A stretch of 64,000 nt of DNA from CALSMU01 sp965230225 (lineage in GTDB: Bacteria; Bacteroidota; Bacteroidia; Flavobacteriales_D; Parvicellaceae), in contig CBDDKM010000005.1 of assembly GCA_965230225.1 (NCBI GenBank), positions 496,001-560,000 on the forward strand, written 5' to 3'. The translations under genes and the position numbers were made by a program. The notes below the pieces were generated by a model. That model was not told the origin of the DNA and ran no database searches. It worked only from the letters and a program-made list of their open reading frames with translations. Each line of letters starts with the position of its first letter. Position 1 is the stretch's first letter. This document shows, one piece after another, positions 1-8,900 of the stretch.

Positions 1-13
1 TATTAAAAGGGTG

Positions 14-21
14 TATATTTG
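14..21 (+). promoter_or_regulatory. Bacteroidota -7 promoter element (TATATTTG)
   Basis: TATATTTG matches the Bacteroidota housekeeping -7 consensus TAnnTTTG and lies 17 nt before the start codon of the T9SS cargo gene at 39. The matching -33 TTG would fall at or beyond the window edge, so only half of the promoter can be judged. Confidence 0.5.
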
Positions 22-38
22 TTTAAAACGAACTGATA

Positions 39-1400
39 ATGAATAAAATAACTACGCTACTTTTTGTTTTTGCTGCTTTTGGAGTAACCGCCCAGAATAA
101 TGCATTAGTGATGAAGGACGGAGCCTATATGGTTCTGGACGGCGGTACATCAGGTACTCCCGTGTATGTTGTGGTGGATCAAGACCACTCTGACGGTATC
201 GAAACGCAAGGAGCAAATGGAGGTAATATAATTTCCGAAGGAGAGTATAACTATATCAAATGGAACATTTCTGATATAGCTGTAGCTTCTACGGGCTCAT
301 ACGTGGTGCCTTTTGCAACAGGAGATGTTTCTCTTGGATCTGAAACAAAAATACCTTTTACACTTACAAAAACATCTGCAGGATCATCTGGAGGAAGTGT
401 TTTGTTTTCTACTTACGAAACCACTGGTAGTGGTGGAGCATTAACGGGAGATAGAAACTATCCTCGTCCGGATGGAGTACAGCACATGGCTGATGCAGCT
501 ACCGGGTTATTAGATAATGCCGATCACGTAGTGGATCGTTTCTGGATGGTGGATGCAAGTTCTTATGGAACTAAGCCAGATGTAACGTTGGATTTTGGAT
601 ACAACGTAGATGCATCGGAAACAGGATCTCAGGACCCTGCTCCTAATAACAATAACATTACCACCGGAGCAAATATGCTTGGTGCACAACGTTACAATAC
701 CACAGATGATAAATGGTATGGTTGGTTCATCGGAACGTCTCCACAAAGTATTTGGGGAACGGATGATGGAACGGCTAATGTAACAGGTGTATCTGTGCCT
801 TCAGGTAATTTTGATAGAATCTGGACGTTGGCAGAGCTTTCAAGTCCGCTTCCTTACGAGTTAGCTACCTTCAATGGTAACTGTCGTACTAACGAAGTTG
901 AATTATTTTGGGAAACTACTTCCGAAATCAACAATCAGCATTTTTTAGTAGAAAGAAGTTTAGACGGAACCACTTTTAGCATTCTTGGATTGGTAGACGG
1001 GTCAGGAACTTCTAGTGCTAATGTTCAGTATAGCTATATCGATGAGGCTCCATTAAACGAACTATCTTTTTATAGGTTAACTCAGGTGGATTATGATGGA
1101 ACTGAAAATGAATCTCCAATCATCGCCGTATCTCCATGTGAGTCTGGGGCAGATGTAAATGTATTTTCGGTTGATAACGAAAACAACATTCATGTAGTGA
1201 TAGAAACTGAAGTGGATGAACAATATGAGTTCTACTTAATTGATATGAGTGGTAGAATGGTTATCTCTCAAACTGAACTAAATGCCGAAAGCGGGCAAAA
1301 CAAGTTCATGATCAATAGAGATAAATTGGCATTTGGAGTGTATAACGCCATTGTTAAAGGAGAGAATTCTGCTTATACTACTAAGCTGGTATTGAAATAA
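39..1400 (+). CDS. Secreted protein with T9SS type A sorting domain
   Basis: A 453-residue protein exported by Sec and then probably carried over the outer membrane by the type IX system. Residues 1-19 form a signal peptide ending ...GVTAQ. The middle (about 20-280) is rich in Gly, Thr and Asn and resembles no enzyme I know. About 285-370 looks like a fibronectin-type or Ig-like segment common before sorting domains (motifs VELFWETTSEINNQHF and FYRLTQVDYDG). The last ~75 residues have the sorting-domain pattern: beta strands, LIDMSGRMV, and GVYNAIVKGENS before the terminal KLVLK. It is followed by a perfect-palindrome terminator. The specific function is unknown. Confidence 0.85.
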   Translation: MNKITTLLFVFAAFGVTAQNNALVMKDGAYMVLDGGTSGTPVYVVVDQDHSDGIETQGANGGNIISEGEYNYIKWNISDIAVASTGSYVVPFATGDVSLGSETKIPFTLTKTSAGSSGGSVLFSTYETTGSGGALTGDRNYPRPDGVQHMADAATGLLDNADHVVDRFWMVDASSYGTKPDVTLDFGYNVDASETGSQDPAPNNNNITTGANMLGAQRYNTTDDKWYGWFIGTSPQSIWGTDDGTANVTGVSVPSGNFDRIWTLAELSSPLPYELATFNGNCRTNEVELFWETTSEINNQHFLVERSLDGTTFSILGLVDGSGTSSANVQYSYIDEAPLNELSFYRLTQVDYDGTENESPIIAVSPCESGADVNVFSVDNENNIHVVIETEVDEQYEFYLIDMSGRMVISQTELNAESGQNKFMINRDKLAFGVYNAIVKGENSAYTTKLVLK

Positions 1401-1421
1401 AAGGATTTTAAAAATGATATA

Positions 1422-1455
1422 AAAAATGGCGATTGAATATTCAATCGCCATTTTT
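1422..1455. terminator. Bidirectional intrinsic terminator
   Basis: A perfect 34-nt palindrome with 17-bp arms; each arm reads AAAAATGGCGATTGAAT. It has an A-tract on one side and a T-tract on the other. It separates the convergent T9SS cargo gene and hemH, so it can stop transcription from both. Confidence 0.85.
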
Positions 1456-1479
1456 GTTTATAAGAATATTGTTTGTGCT

Positions 1480-2487
1480 CTATTGAACTAAATCAGTAAT
1501 ACAATCTACCCATTTATCCGAATCGTTTAAGCTCTCCACCAAAGTGAATTGTTCTCCTCCGTGCTCTTTAAACAGTTCGTCATATCCTTCACCAATTTCT
1601 AATACAGTTTCCAGACAGTCTGCAGTAAATGCAGGAGAGAACACCAAAAGCTTTTTAATTCCCTTTTCTGCAAGGTTTTTAATGGCCTCATCGGCGTAAG
1701 GTTGGGTCCAAACAGTTTTCCCTAGCCTGGATTGAAAAGCGACCGTGTAATCCTTTCTATCGAGCTTTAATTTATCCGCCAGTAATTTGGAAGTACCAAA
1801 GCAAGTAGCTCGGTAGCAGAATGCATTTTCGCTGTTCTTGTTGGGATCGCATTCCAGTTCATTACACTCTTTCCCGTTGTGGTATTTCGTAAGCTGTCTT
1901 TTAGGGAGCCCGTGGTAAGAGAAAAGAATGTGATCGTAGTCTGCAACATCGATCTCGGTAGTTTTGTCTACTACCGACTCTAAAAAGAGTTCATTCGAGT
2001 AGAATTGCTTAACGTATTTTATTGCCGGTTTCTTTTTCCATTTTTTCATGATACGCTCGGCCTCTTTTATGGTAGAACCAGTTGTGGCTTCGGCGTATTG
2101 TGGGTATAGTGGAATGATGGTTATCTCTTCCAGCTCCAAAGCGTACATTTCGTTGAGTACTTTATCCATAGATGGATTCCCATACCTCATGGCAAAACGA
2201 ACCACTTTGTTAGGGTACCTACTTTGAACTTTTTGAGTTAGGGATTCTGTATGAAACAACAATGGAGATTCTCCATCGTGCATATCAAAAAGCTTTTGAT
2301 ACTCTTCTGCAGAGAAAGGAGCTCTTTTAGGTACAATTACTCCATTAACCAAAATCTTTCTGGGTAGCCAGGGTATATCAATTACATCCGGATCGTTCAG
2401 GAATTGTTTCAAATACCTTTTTACATCCTCCACTTTAGGACTGTCCGGGGTACCAAGATTTAATAGGAGAATTCCCTGTTTAGCCAT
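1480..2487 (-). CDS. hemH: Ferrochelatase
   Basis: Inserts Fe2+ into protoporphyrin IX, the last step of protohaem synthesis. At 335 residues it has the usual family length. Visible family motifs are LLNLGTPDSP at the N-terminus, LFSYHGLPKRQL with the conserved metal-binding His, a Cys-rich segment (CDPN...CYRATCFG), FQSRLGKTVWTQPY, and SPAFTADCLETVLEI with the conserved Glu/His-type active-site region. It is the last gene of a minus-strand run; its ATG overlaps the end of the DUF4105 gene by 8 nt, which suggests translational coupling. The other haem genes in the window, hemL and hemJ, are unlinked. Confidence 0.95.
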   Translation of the reverse strand: MAKQGILLLNLGTPDSPKVEDVKRYLKQFLNDPDVIDIPWLPRKILVNGVIVPKRAPFSAEEYQKLFDMHDGESPLLFHTESLTQKVQSRYPNKVVRFAMRYGNPSMDKVLNEMYALELEEITIIPLYPQYAEATTGSTIKEAERIMKKWKKKPAIKYVKQFYSNELFLESVVDKTTEIDVADYDHILFSYHGLPKRQLTKYHNGKECNELECDPNKNSENAFCYRATCFGTSKLLADKLKLDRKDYTVAFQSRLGKTVWTQPYADEAIKNLAEKGIKKLLVFSPAFTADCLETVLEIGEGYDELFKEHGGEQFTLVESLNDSDKWVDCITDLVQ

Positions 2488-3679
2488 TTTCTGTTGGTTG
2501 TGAGTTAATATTTTTAGAGTTCATGTACCACCTAAAGTAGATGAGTGCAAGAGTTAAAATTAACGGTACAAAAGCACTATTAAACTGTTGTGGTATTACC
2601 ATGTATCCAATAATAAGTGCAAATGGTACTATGGCCATTACTAAAAATACTTTGTTCAGTTTATTGAATAGCTTCTTACTAAACAGAGGGATGATAAATA
2701 GTAAATGCAACGGATGTGCCCATAAGATATTGTAGTTTCCCTGAGCGGTTTGATGATCCGTTGTAAGCATGAAAACGATGAAGATTCCAAATACTCCAAT
2801 TAACAATAGGACAAGACCTTTAAGGATGTTGGTGATAAAAGGAACCTGAAAAAAGCTCAATAGAAAAATGACTACAAATACTATCCAGGTAATGGCAGAA
2901 GGACTGTACCATGGTAACTCATTCGTAGCTCTTGTATTTCCTTTAATTAAGTCGTGTTTTTGAGTCACAAAATTGAGTTCAGCACCATCCACTATAACTT
3001 TTGATTGATCCAGAACCTGCTCCAGGTAAATAGGCAAGAACATCAGGTTCTTATTGTCCACTTTAACGTCCAATTGACTTCCTAGTATCAAGTCGATACC
3101 GGCATTGATCCAGGGCATTTTTTGCAGCCTTAGAGCAATTATTTCTCTAAACGTAAATTGGTCCGCATCTTCAACAGACGAAACCTTTAAATTCTCTCCC
3201 ATAATGGAAACGATCATGTCTCTGACTCTAGTGGAGCAATTGTCGTAAAAGAAATCGTACTTATAGGTTCTGTTTTCGGGTTTGTAATTCTCCAGGAGAG
3301 CTTCGTATAAACGTTGTTTTTGATCCTGGGATAGCAGTAAGATCTGTTCTCTAACATTACGCTTGGTGTACTGGTATTCGTACATGAAATAGTCGAAACT
3401 CTGTTCGTCCATGTAGTAGTCCAGCTTACCTTTTACAAACTTGGAGTAAAAATTAGGGTCGCTGTAATCAAACATTCCCCAATTGTAAGTTAAATCCAAC
3501 CCGTTAGAAATGTCTCTTATTCTAATGGCACTGTGGCCAAACAGTGTATATAAGTCATCTCCTTCATCGCAGGTAAGTAAACTGACCTGAGCTTGTGGAG
3601 ATAGAGTAGTGGTAGCTAAAGTTCTGCTACTTAACATAAGAAGCGATAACAATAAGCTATATTTTATGAAGAACTTCAT
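2480..3679 (-). CDS. DUF4105 family membrane protein
   Basis: 399 residues with an N-terminal signal or anchor (about 1-22). A periplasmic part of ~240 residues contains the DUF4105 pattern LLTCDEGDDLYTLFGHSAIRI, followed by FDYSDPNFYSKFVKGKLDYY and YDNCSTRVRD. The conserved His, Asn and Cys residues resemble a papain-like or amidase fold, but no activity is established. Four or so hydrophobic helices follow (about 262-385). The gene overlaps tatD by 4 nt upstream and hemH by 8 nt downstream, so it sits in the middle of a coupled operon. The family is widespread in Bacteroidota; its function is unknown. Confidence 0.8.
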   Translation of the reverse strand: MKFFIKYSLLLSLLMLSSRTLATTTLSPQAQVSLLTCDEGDDLYTLFGHSAIRIRDISNGLDLTYNWGMFDYSDPNFYSKFVKGKLDYYMDEQSFDYFMYEYQYTKRNVREQILLLSQDQKQRLYEALLENYKPENRTYKYDFFYDNCSTRVRDMIVSIMGENLKVSSVEDADQFTFREIIALRLQKMPWINAGIDLILGSQLDVKVDNKNLMFLPIYLEQVLDQSKVIVDGAELNFVTQKHDLIKGNTRATNELPWYSPSAITWIVFVVIFLLSFFQVPFITNILKGLVLLLIGVFGIFIVFMLTTDHQTAQGNYNILWAHPLHLLFIIPLFSKKLFNKLNKVFLVMAIVPFALIIGYMVIPQQFNSAFVPLILTLALIYFRWYMNSKNINSQPTENG

Positions 3680-4452
3680 GATAGAGAAGTAAATATTTCG
3701 AATGTGTTTTTAGTGGTCATTTCTTCCACTTCAGGAAGAGAACATCCATAAATGTCGGCCATTTTTTCGGCCACCAACATAAGGTAAGGACTTTTGTTTC
3801 GTTTCCCTCTGTGTGGGTGTGGAGTAAGGTAGGGAGAGTCCGTTTCCAAAACAAAGTGCTCCATAGAGAACTGTTTGATCACCTTGTCCAACCCTGAGTT
3901 TTTAAATGTAGCTACACCACCAATCCCCATTTTAAATCCACTATAATTAATAATGCGTTCAGCTTCTTTTTCAGTTCCGGTAAAACAATGGAAAATTCCT
4001 GTCAACTGATCATCGTTCATTTCATCCACGATTTCGAAAATCTCTTCAAAGGAATCTCTGGCATGAATAACAATAGGCAAAGACTTTTCTTTGGCCCAAC
4101 CTATTTGCTCTCTAAAAGCTTCTTGCTGAATTCCCAGAGTGGATTTGTCCCAGTATAAGTCAATACCAATTTCTCCTACTGCAATAAAATTACCTTTATC
4201 CAACCATTCTTTAGCGTGCTTTAATTCCTCCTTGTAAGTATCCGGCTGAACAGAACACGGATGAATCCCCATCATGGGAAAGCAATTGGTGGGAAATGCT
4301 TCGCATAATTCCAACATTTTATCCGTATATCCGGAATCAATGTTAGGTAGCAATAAACGCTCTATACCATTTTCCAAACATTCCTTAACTACATCGTTTC
4401 GGTCTTCGTCAAATTTAGAACTGTAGAGGTGTGTATGCGTATCAATTAACAT
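3676..4452 (-). CDS. tatD: TatD family hydrolase (DNase)
   Basis: Metal-dependent hydrolase with a TIM barrel, associated with 3'-5' DNase activity and DNA repair. The 258-residue protein shows the family metal ligands in order: IDTHTHLY at the N-terminus, MGIHPC, VGEIGIDLYWDK, IVIHARDS, GIFHCFTGT, and LETDSPYLTPHPHRGKRN near the C-terminus. Length and motif order are normal. It lies 26 nt downstream of the GT-C-like membrane gene and overlaps the DUF4105 gene by 4 nt. The exact substrate cannot be read from the sequence. Confidence 0.92.
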   Translation of the reverse strand: MLIDTHTHLYSSKFDEDRNDVVKECLENGIERLLLPNIDSGYTDKMLELCEAFPTNCFPMMGIHPCSVQPDTYKEELKHAKEWLDKGNFIAVGEIGIDLYWDKSTLGIQQEAFREQIGWAKEKSLPIVIHARDSFEEIFEIVDEMNDDQLTGIFHCFTGTEKEAERIINYSGFKMGIGGVATFKNSGLDKVIKQFSMEHFVLETDSPYLTPHPHRGKRNKSPYLMLVAEKMADIYGCSLPEVEEMTTKNTFEIFTSLS

Positions 4453-4478
4453 GGATACAAAGAACGGAAAAGTATTTC

Positions 4479-5975
4479 TTATGGATGGTCAAACCGATGT
4501 AATTTTCCATTAGAAAAATAATAGATGTTTTGTCCGGTCTGGAAGATTTTCTCATCTATTGATACTTTATTGGGTTCTATTGGGTAAACAATTCCGTAAC
4601 TGTTTTTAAAATAGTACAGTTCGGAGCAGTTTATGGCAGTTACAGAATGGTTCACATCAGGAGGAGTAATTCCTCCTTCGAGGGTATGAAAAGTCTGGAA
4701 GAATGGAACAGTTAATTCCACACTGCTTCCATGCAGTTTTAAGTACTCCTCGATCCCGTTTCTAAACACATAAACCCCTTTGTAATTATCAGGAGCATTT
4801 AATACAATAATATTTTCTTCTATCGTAAGCAATTGTTCTCCATAGGTATCTCTCAATTCGCTAGCCTCTACCCAGGTTTGATTGGTAAGGGTAGTTATGT
4901 AACTAAAAGAAACAATCCAGATTGCCCCCAGAAATAAGCTCGCTTTTTTAAAGGGTAAATTAAAAATAGAGATAGATAGAACAGTAGCTATAATAATAGA
5001 TGCCCAATACCCATACCTATCGGATTCAATGCTTCTAAGAGAGCTAATTTCTAACGAAAGAACAGGTAGTATCAGAACAATAAACATGAACCAGATAGCT
5101 AGCCCTTGTTTAAGCTTAAGTTTTTGGTTCAATAAAAGAGGTGTTAAGATGGTTAGTCCGGTTAGGATGAAGAATAGCCAATTATACCTGGGGTAGGCCA
5201 GAAATTTTAAGTGATAGGCTATGAGGTTTTTAGAAAGTGGTAATGCGGAAAGAGGAACATGCTTTTCTGCACCATACCCTCCAATTGGGTTGGGTAGAAT
5301 GTACCATCTTACTCCCAGACTAATGACAAGGATTAATAGAAACCACAGCATTGGACGAATGCTATTTGAAGCTCTACCTTTGGCCCATTCCATTAAAAAT
5401 AGAACGATGGGTAATACATATCCAAATTCTTTACTGTGAATAGAGGCAAGTAGCCAAAAACAAGAGAGTAGGAGATGTATCGATTTGTTTTCCTTCGTGT
5501 AGGAGAAATAGGACCTGATAAAGAGCAACCCAAACAATAAGCTATAGCCGTAAGACTTAGAAGAGAGCCAAATCACTGCTTCCGTTTGATAGGGAAAGAT
5601 GACAAACAGGATGGCCGCCAACAAAGCGATTTTTTCTTTTTGCGAATGGCTTAAATAGTCTACGAGTAGTAGGTACAATTGCCATCCAATAAGGATGTGA
5701 ATCAATAGTTGAATCAGGTGAAAGGCAAAAGCATTGGGTCCTAATATTTGATATAGAGCGGTTCCAATAACATGGCTTAGGGGAATGAAAAACTGATCGT
5801 TAAAATTGTGCGAAAAAGCATTCCAACCGTACTTTTCCATTTGGTAGTTGAATCCAAAATCGTCCGATAAAAAGCCGGTTTGAAGTGTGAACCAATAGGT
5901 TAGAAAACCGAGCAGAAGAAGAGTAACTAAGACTAGTTTTTTTTGATTGTAAACCTTTTCAAATAATGACATCAT
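4479..5975 (-). CDS. GT-C-like polytopic membrane glycosyltransferase (putative)
   Basis: 498 residues with roughly ten or more transmembrane helices between residues 13 and 375 and a soluble C-terminal tail of about 120 residues. After the first helix comes LQTGFLSDDFGFN; an acidic pair in the first external loop is typical of GT-C enzymes that use lipid-linked sugar donors (PMT/ArnT-like). Other features fit: IHILIGWQLYLLL and a loop with WLSSKSYGYS. It starts 11 nt after the porU2-like gene and precedes tatD by 26 nt, so it is probably in the same transcript. No specific donor or acceptor can be assigned; the GT-C call is inference from topology and the DD pair. Confidence 0.55.
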   Translation of the reverse strand: MMSLFEKVYNQKKLVLVTLLLLGFLTYWFTLQTGFLSDDFGFNYQMEKYGWNAFSHNFNDQFFIPLSHVIGTALYQILGPNAFAFHLIQLLIHILIGWQLYLLLVDYLSHSQKEKIALLAAILFVIFPYQTEAVIWLSSKSYGYSLLFGLLFIRSYFSYTKENKSIHLLLSCFWLLASIHSKEFGYVLPIVLFLMEWAKGRASNSIRPMLWFLLILVISLGVRWYILPNPIGGYGAEKHVPLSALPLSKNLIAYHLKFLAYPRYNWLFFILTGLTILTPLLLNQKLKLKQGLAIWFMFIVLILPVLSLEISSLRSIESDRYGYWASIIIATVLSISIFNLPFKKASLFLGAIWIVSFSYITTLTNQTWVEASELRDTYGEQLLTIEENIIVLNAPDNYKGVYVFRNGIEEYLKLHGSSVELTVPFFQTFHTLEGGITPPDVNHSVTAINCSELYYFKNSYGIVYPIEPNKVSIDEKIFQTGQNIYYFSNGKLHRFDHP

Positions 5976-5986
5976 AGCTACCGGAG

Positions 5987-8900
5987 CTATCGCATGAGAT
6001 ACATTTTTCCTACTTCTTTGGTGAAACTTCTTTCATCGGCACTAGTAGTGCGATGTTTGATGTTTTCGCCATTGAGCTTAACGATAGCACGATACAAGTA
6101 TACGCCATTTGCCAGTTGATCTCCAAATTGATCTCTACCATCCCAGAAAAACTCTGTCTTATTATGTCCGATATGAATAGGCCCTAATTCATCCAGCATG
6201 ATTTCCCTTACCACTTCCCCTCTGATGGTCATTATCTGAATCATCATTTGGTCCGGTACCTCTGCCCCTGTTAGGGTAAATACAAAATGAGTTTTGGTAC
6301 TAAATGGGTTAGGGTAATTGTAAAGGTGTGTTATACTTGATTCAGTAATTACCTCGAAGCTGATTTCATAGTCGTAATCTCCAGAATAGTTGTTGGCTTT
6401 GTCTCTACCCTGAACTCTTAAGGTGTATATACCATCAACCGTGAAAGTTGGTTGGTACTCAATTTTGAATGTATTGTTGGCATTATCAGCAGGGAACCAA
6501 TTTAAGATCGTTTCCCCTTGTCCGTTAATGAAATAGACTGGGTCGAAAGATGCGCTTCCAGGGCTTCTTAAAAATACTTCAAATTGAGAGGTGTCAGCAT
6601 CTTCGTTCAGTAATAGGAATTCATTTTCATCGTCCAGAGTAATGGTGATAAACGGACTAGGACTAACAATGTCGTTGTCCAATATGTGGATTCCATCGAA
6701 GGTGACATCCAGAATCGGATTGATGTTGTCTTCGATGACATCAAATGTCTTTTTGGCCAGATTGTTAAAATAGAATTGCTCCACTTGATCTTGCTCATCT
6801 CCATTAATCTTAGGATTGGCAGCTACCCATACAGAATTAATACCCGGGTATTGGGCCGTTCCAAAGTGTAGAGTGTCCATCAATATATCACCTGCTAATA
6901 GAGAGTCTTGTCTAGGGTAATTTAAATAATGGTCAGTATGGTTTTGGTCTTCGATCCAATAATGAACCAATAAACTATCCATGTCAAATTCACTCACATT
7001 TTCGATGGCAATGGCAAACGATGCCGAATCTCCTTGTTGTATAGAATCGCTGGTAATGGTGTAGTGTAATCCCTTTTTAGGGTTGACCGCCAATTCAGGA
7101 ACAGGGTCGTATAATAGTTGCCAACGATCTATTTGTACCGGAGTAATATCCGTAGAATCAATGGTGTAAGCCTCTAATCTTAACATAGGATGAACACTGG
7201 CGTCGATCAATCCATTTAAGTTTAGTACAGAGTCTAACCCCGTCATCAATGTATCTATTTCGAGTGTTTCCACGCCTGCATCTGTAATACCGTATACTCT
7301 GAGTCGAGTAGTGTCGTCGGTTGGATTTTCCTGGGCATGTTGCTCCCAATATAATGCATTCCAATTTTGAGCAGGACCGGCAGCTCCCGTTTTTATATAT
7401 CCTACCTGATTACAGCCTTCAATAAATGTTTCCAGATGGAGGTGTTGTACCGGTAGGTTCAAGCCTCCTGCAATCGTATCGGCAGTATGCTCTTCAATAA
7501 CGCTTGATAAATCTCCCTTTTTACAGAAGAATACAAATCCATCGTCCGGTTGTCCAGGGTTCATACCGGTAGCTCCCAGGTTTTGGAAAGCGGTAAACAA
7601 CTCCGGTGGCCACGAATCGTAAAGGTCTGTAGGAGAGGTGTAGTTATCAGGTACATAAGAGTAGGCTACAATGTAGTTGCTATCTGGTACCACATTCTCT
7701 AAAAACGAAGCCAAAGAATCAAGCTGAGTTGGATTGTTATTGTGCCAAATAAAGATGTAATGATGTCTGTATCTACCCATGTGGTTTAACCCTGGGCACA
7801 GGAATGGATTTCCGTTGAACTGCCCAACACACATGGTAGTAGCTGTCCAAGGTTCAAGAGAACAAGCATCAACAACTCCCACAATAATCGACGGGGTTAA
7901 CCATCCACCATAATCTTGTTGTTCTCCCGCCAATGTCCAGTTCGTTCCAGACCATTCAGCTCCGGTTTCGAAGTTGACAAAGGTACTGGCAGTAATTTGA
8001 GCCAGTGCAGGATCAAAATCGAAGGTTCTGTCTGTTCGGTTATAACCAATGTTGGTGTAGCTATCGTTTTTAAACTGGAAGAAATGAGATTGTCCCCATC
8101 CCCATTTACCATCAATGTATTGGAATGATCTTTCCTCCCATGTTTTAACAACACTATCCGGGGAGCACCTCCAAAAGTATACGGTGCTATCAGTAAAAGT
8201 AATTGGATCAACACTTCCTGAGTTACTGTTCACCCAGTCGTAAGGTCTGGCTTCAACTACACCACCTTCGCTCATAATGTATTGCTCCCTTTTAAAAGGA
8301 GAGTTGAATAAGTCGGTAGTGTCTATTTCGAATACATATTGTCTTGCCGGTGCAAATGGATCTATTGTAGAGGCCTTACAGGTTATAGTATCGTTGGCAA
8401 TAATGGCAAAGTCGTAGGGCCATATTGGGAGTAGTCCATTAGATGAAATAAAAGTGGAGAATCCAATTTCATTGTTATTGGTCTCGTCATATTGCTCAGC
8501 AATAAGAGAGAATGGAAGATCAGCTCGAACCACAAAATCGTTAATACCAACTGCGATACTATGTTGAGTAGGAATCTTAAAAGTAATGGTGTCTTTATTG
8601 TAAACACCAGGAATGTCCATAATGTAAATAGAATCTCCTCCAGAAGGGAAATGTCTTTCTACTTCCACTCTAAATGTATCCACAAAGGCACTTCCAAGGT
8701 TGGTAACAATGATGTTTAAATCAAAAGTATCTACAGATAAGTCAATTTGAGTTGGCTCGGTCCAGATTCTGGATTCGTCCAATACAATTTCCGGAGCGTT
8801 ATGCGAATTCAATTTTAATGCAGGGTCTCCCTGAAGAGACATTCCAATGTAGTTACTGTGGTACAATATAGATTCGGAAGTAATGGATTCTAATGAGTCT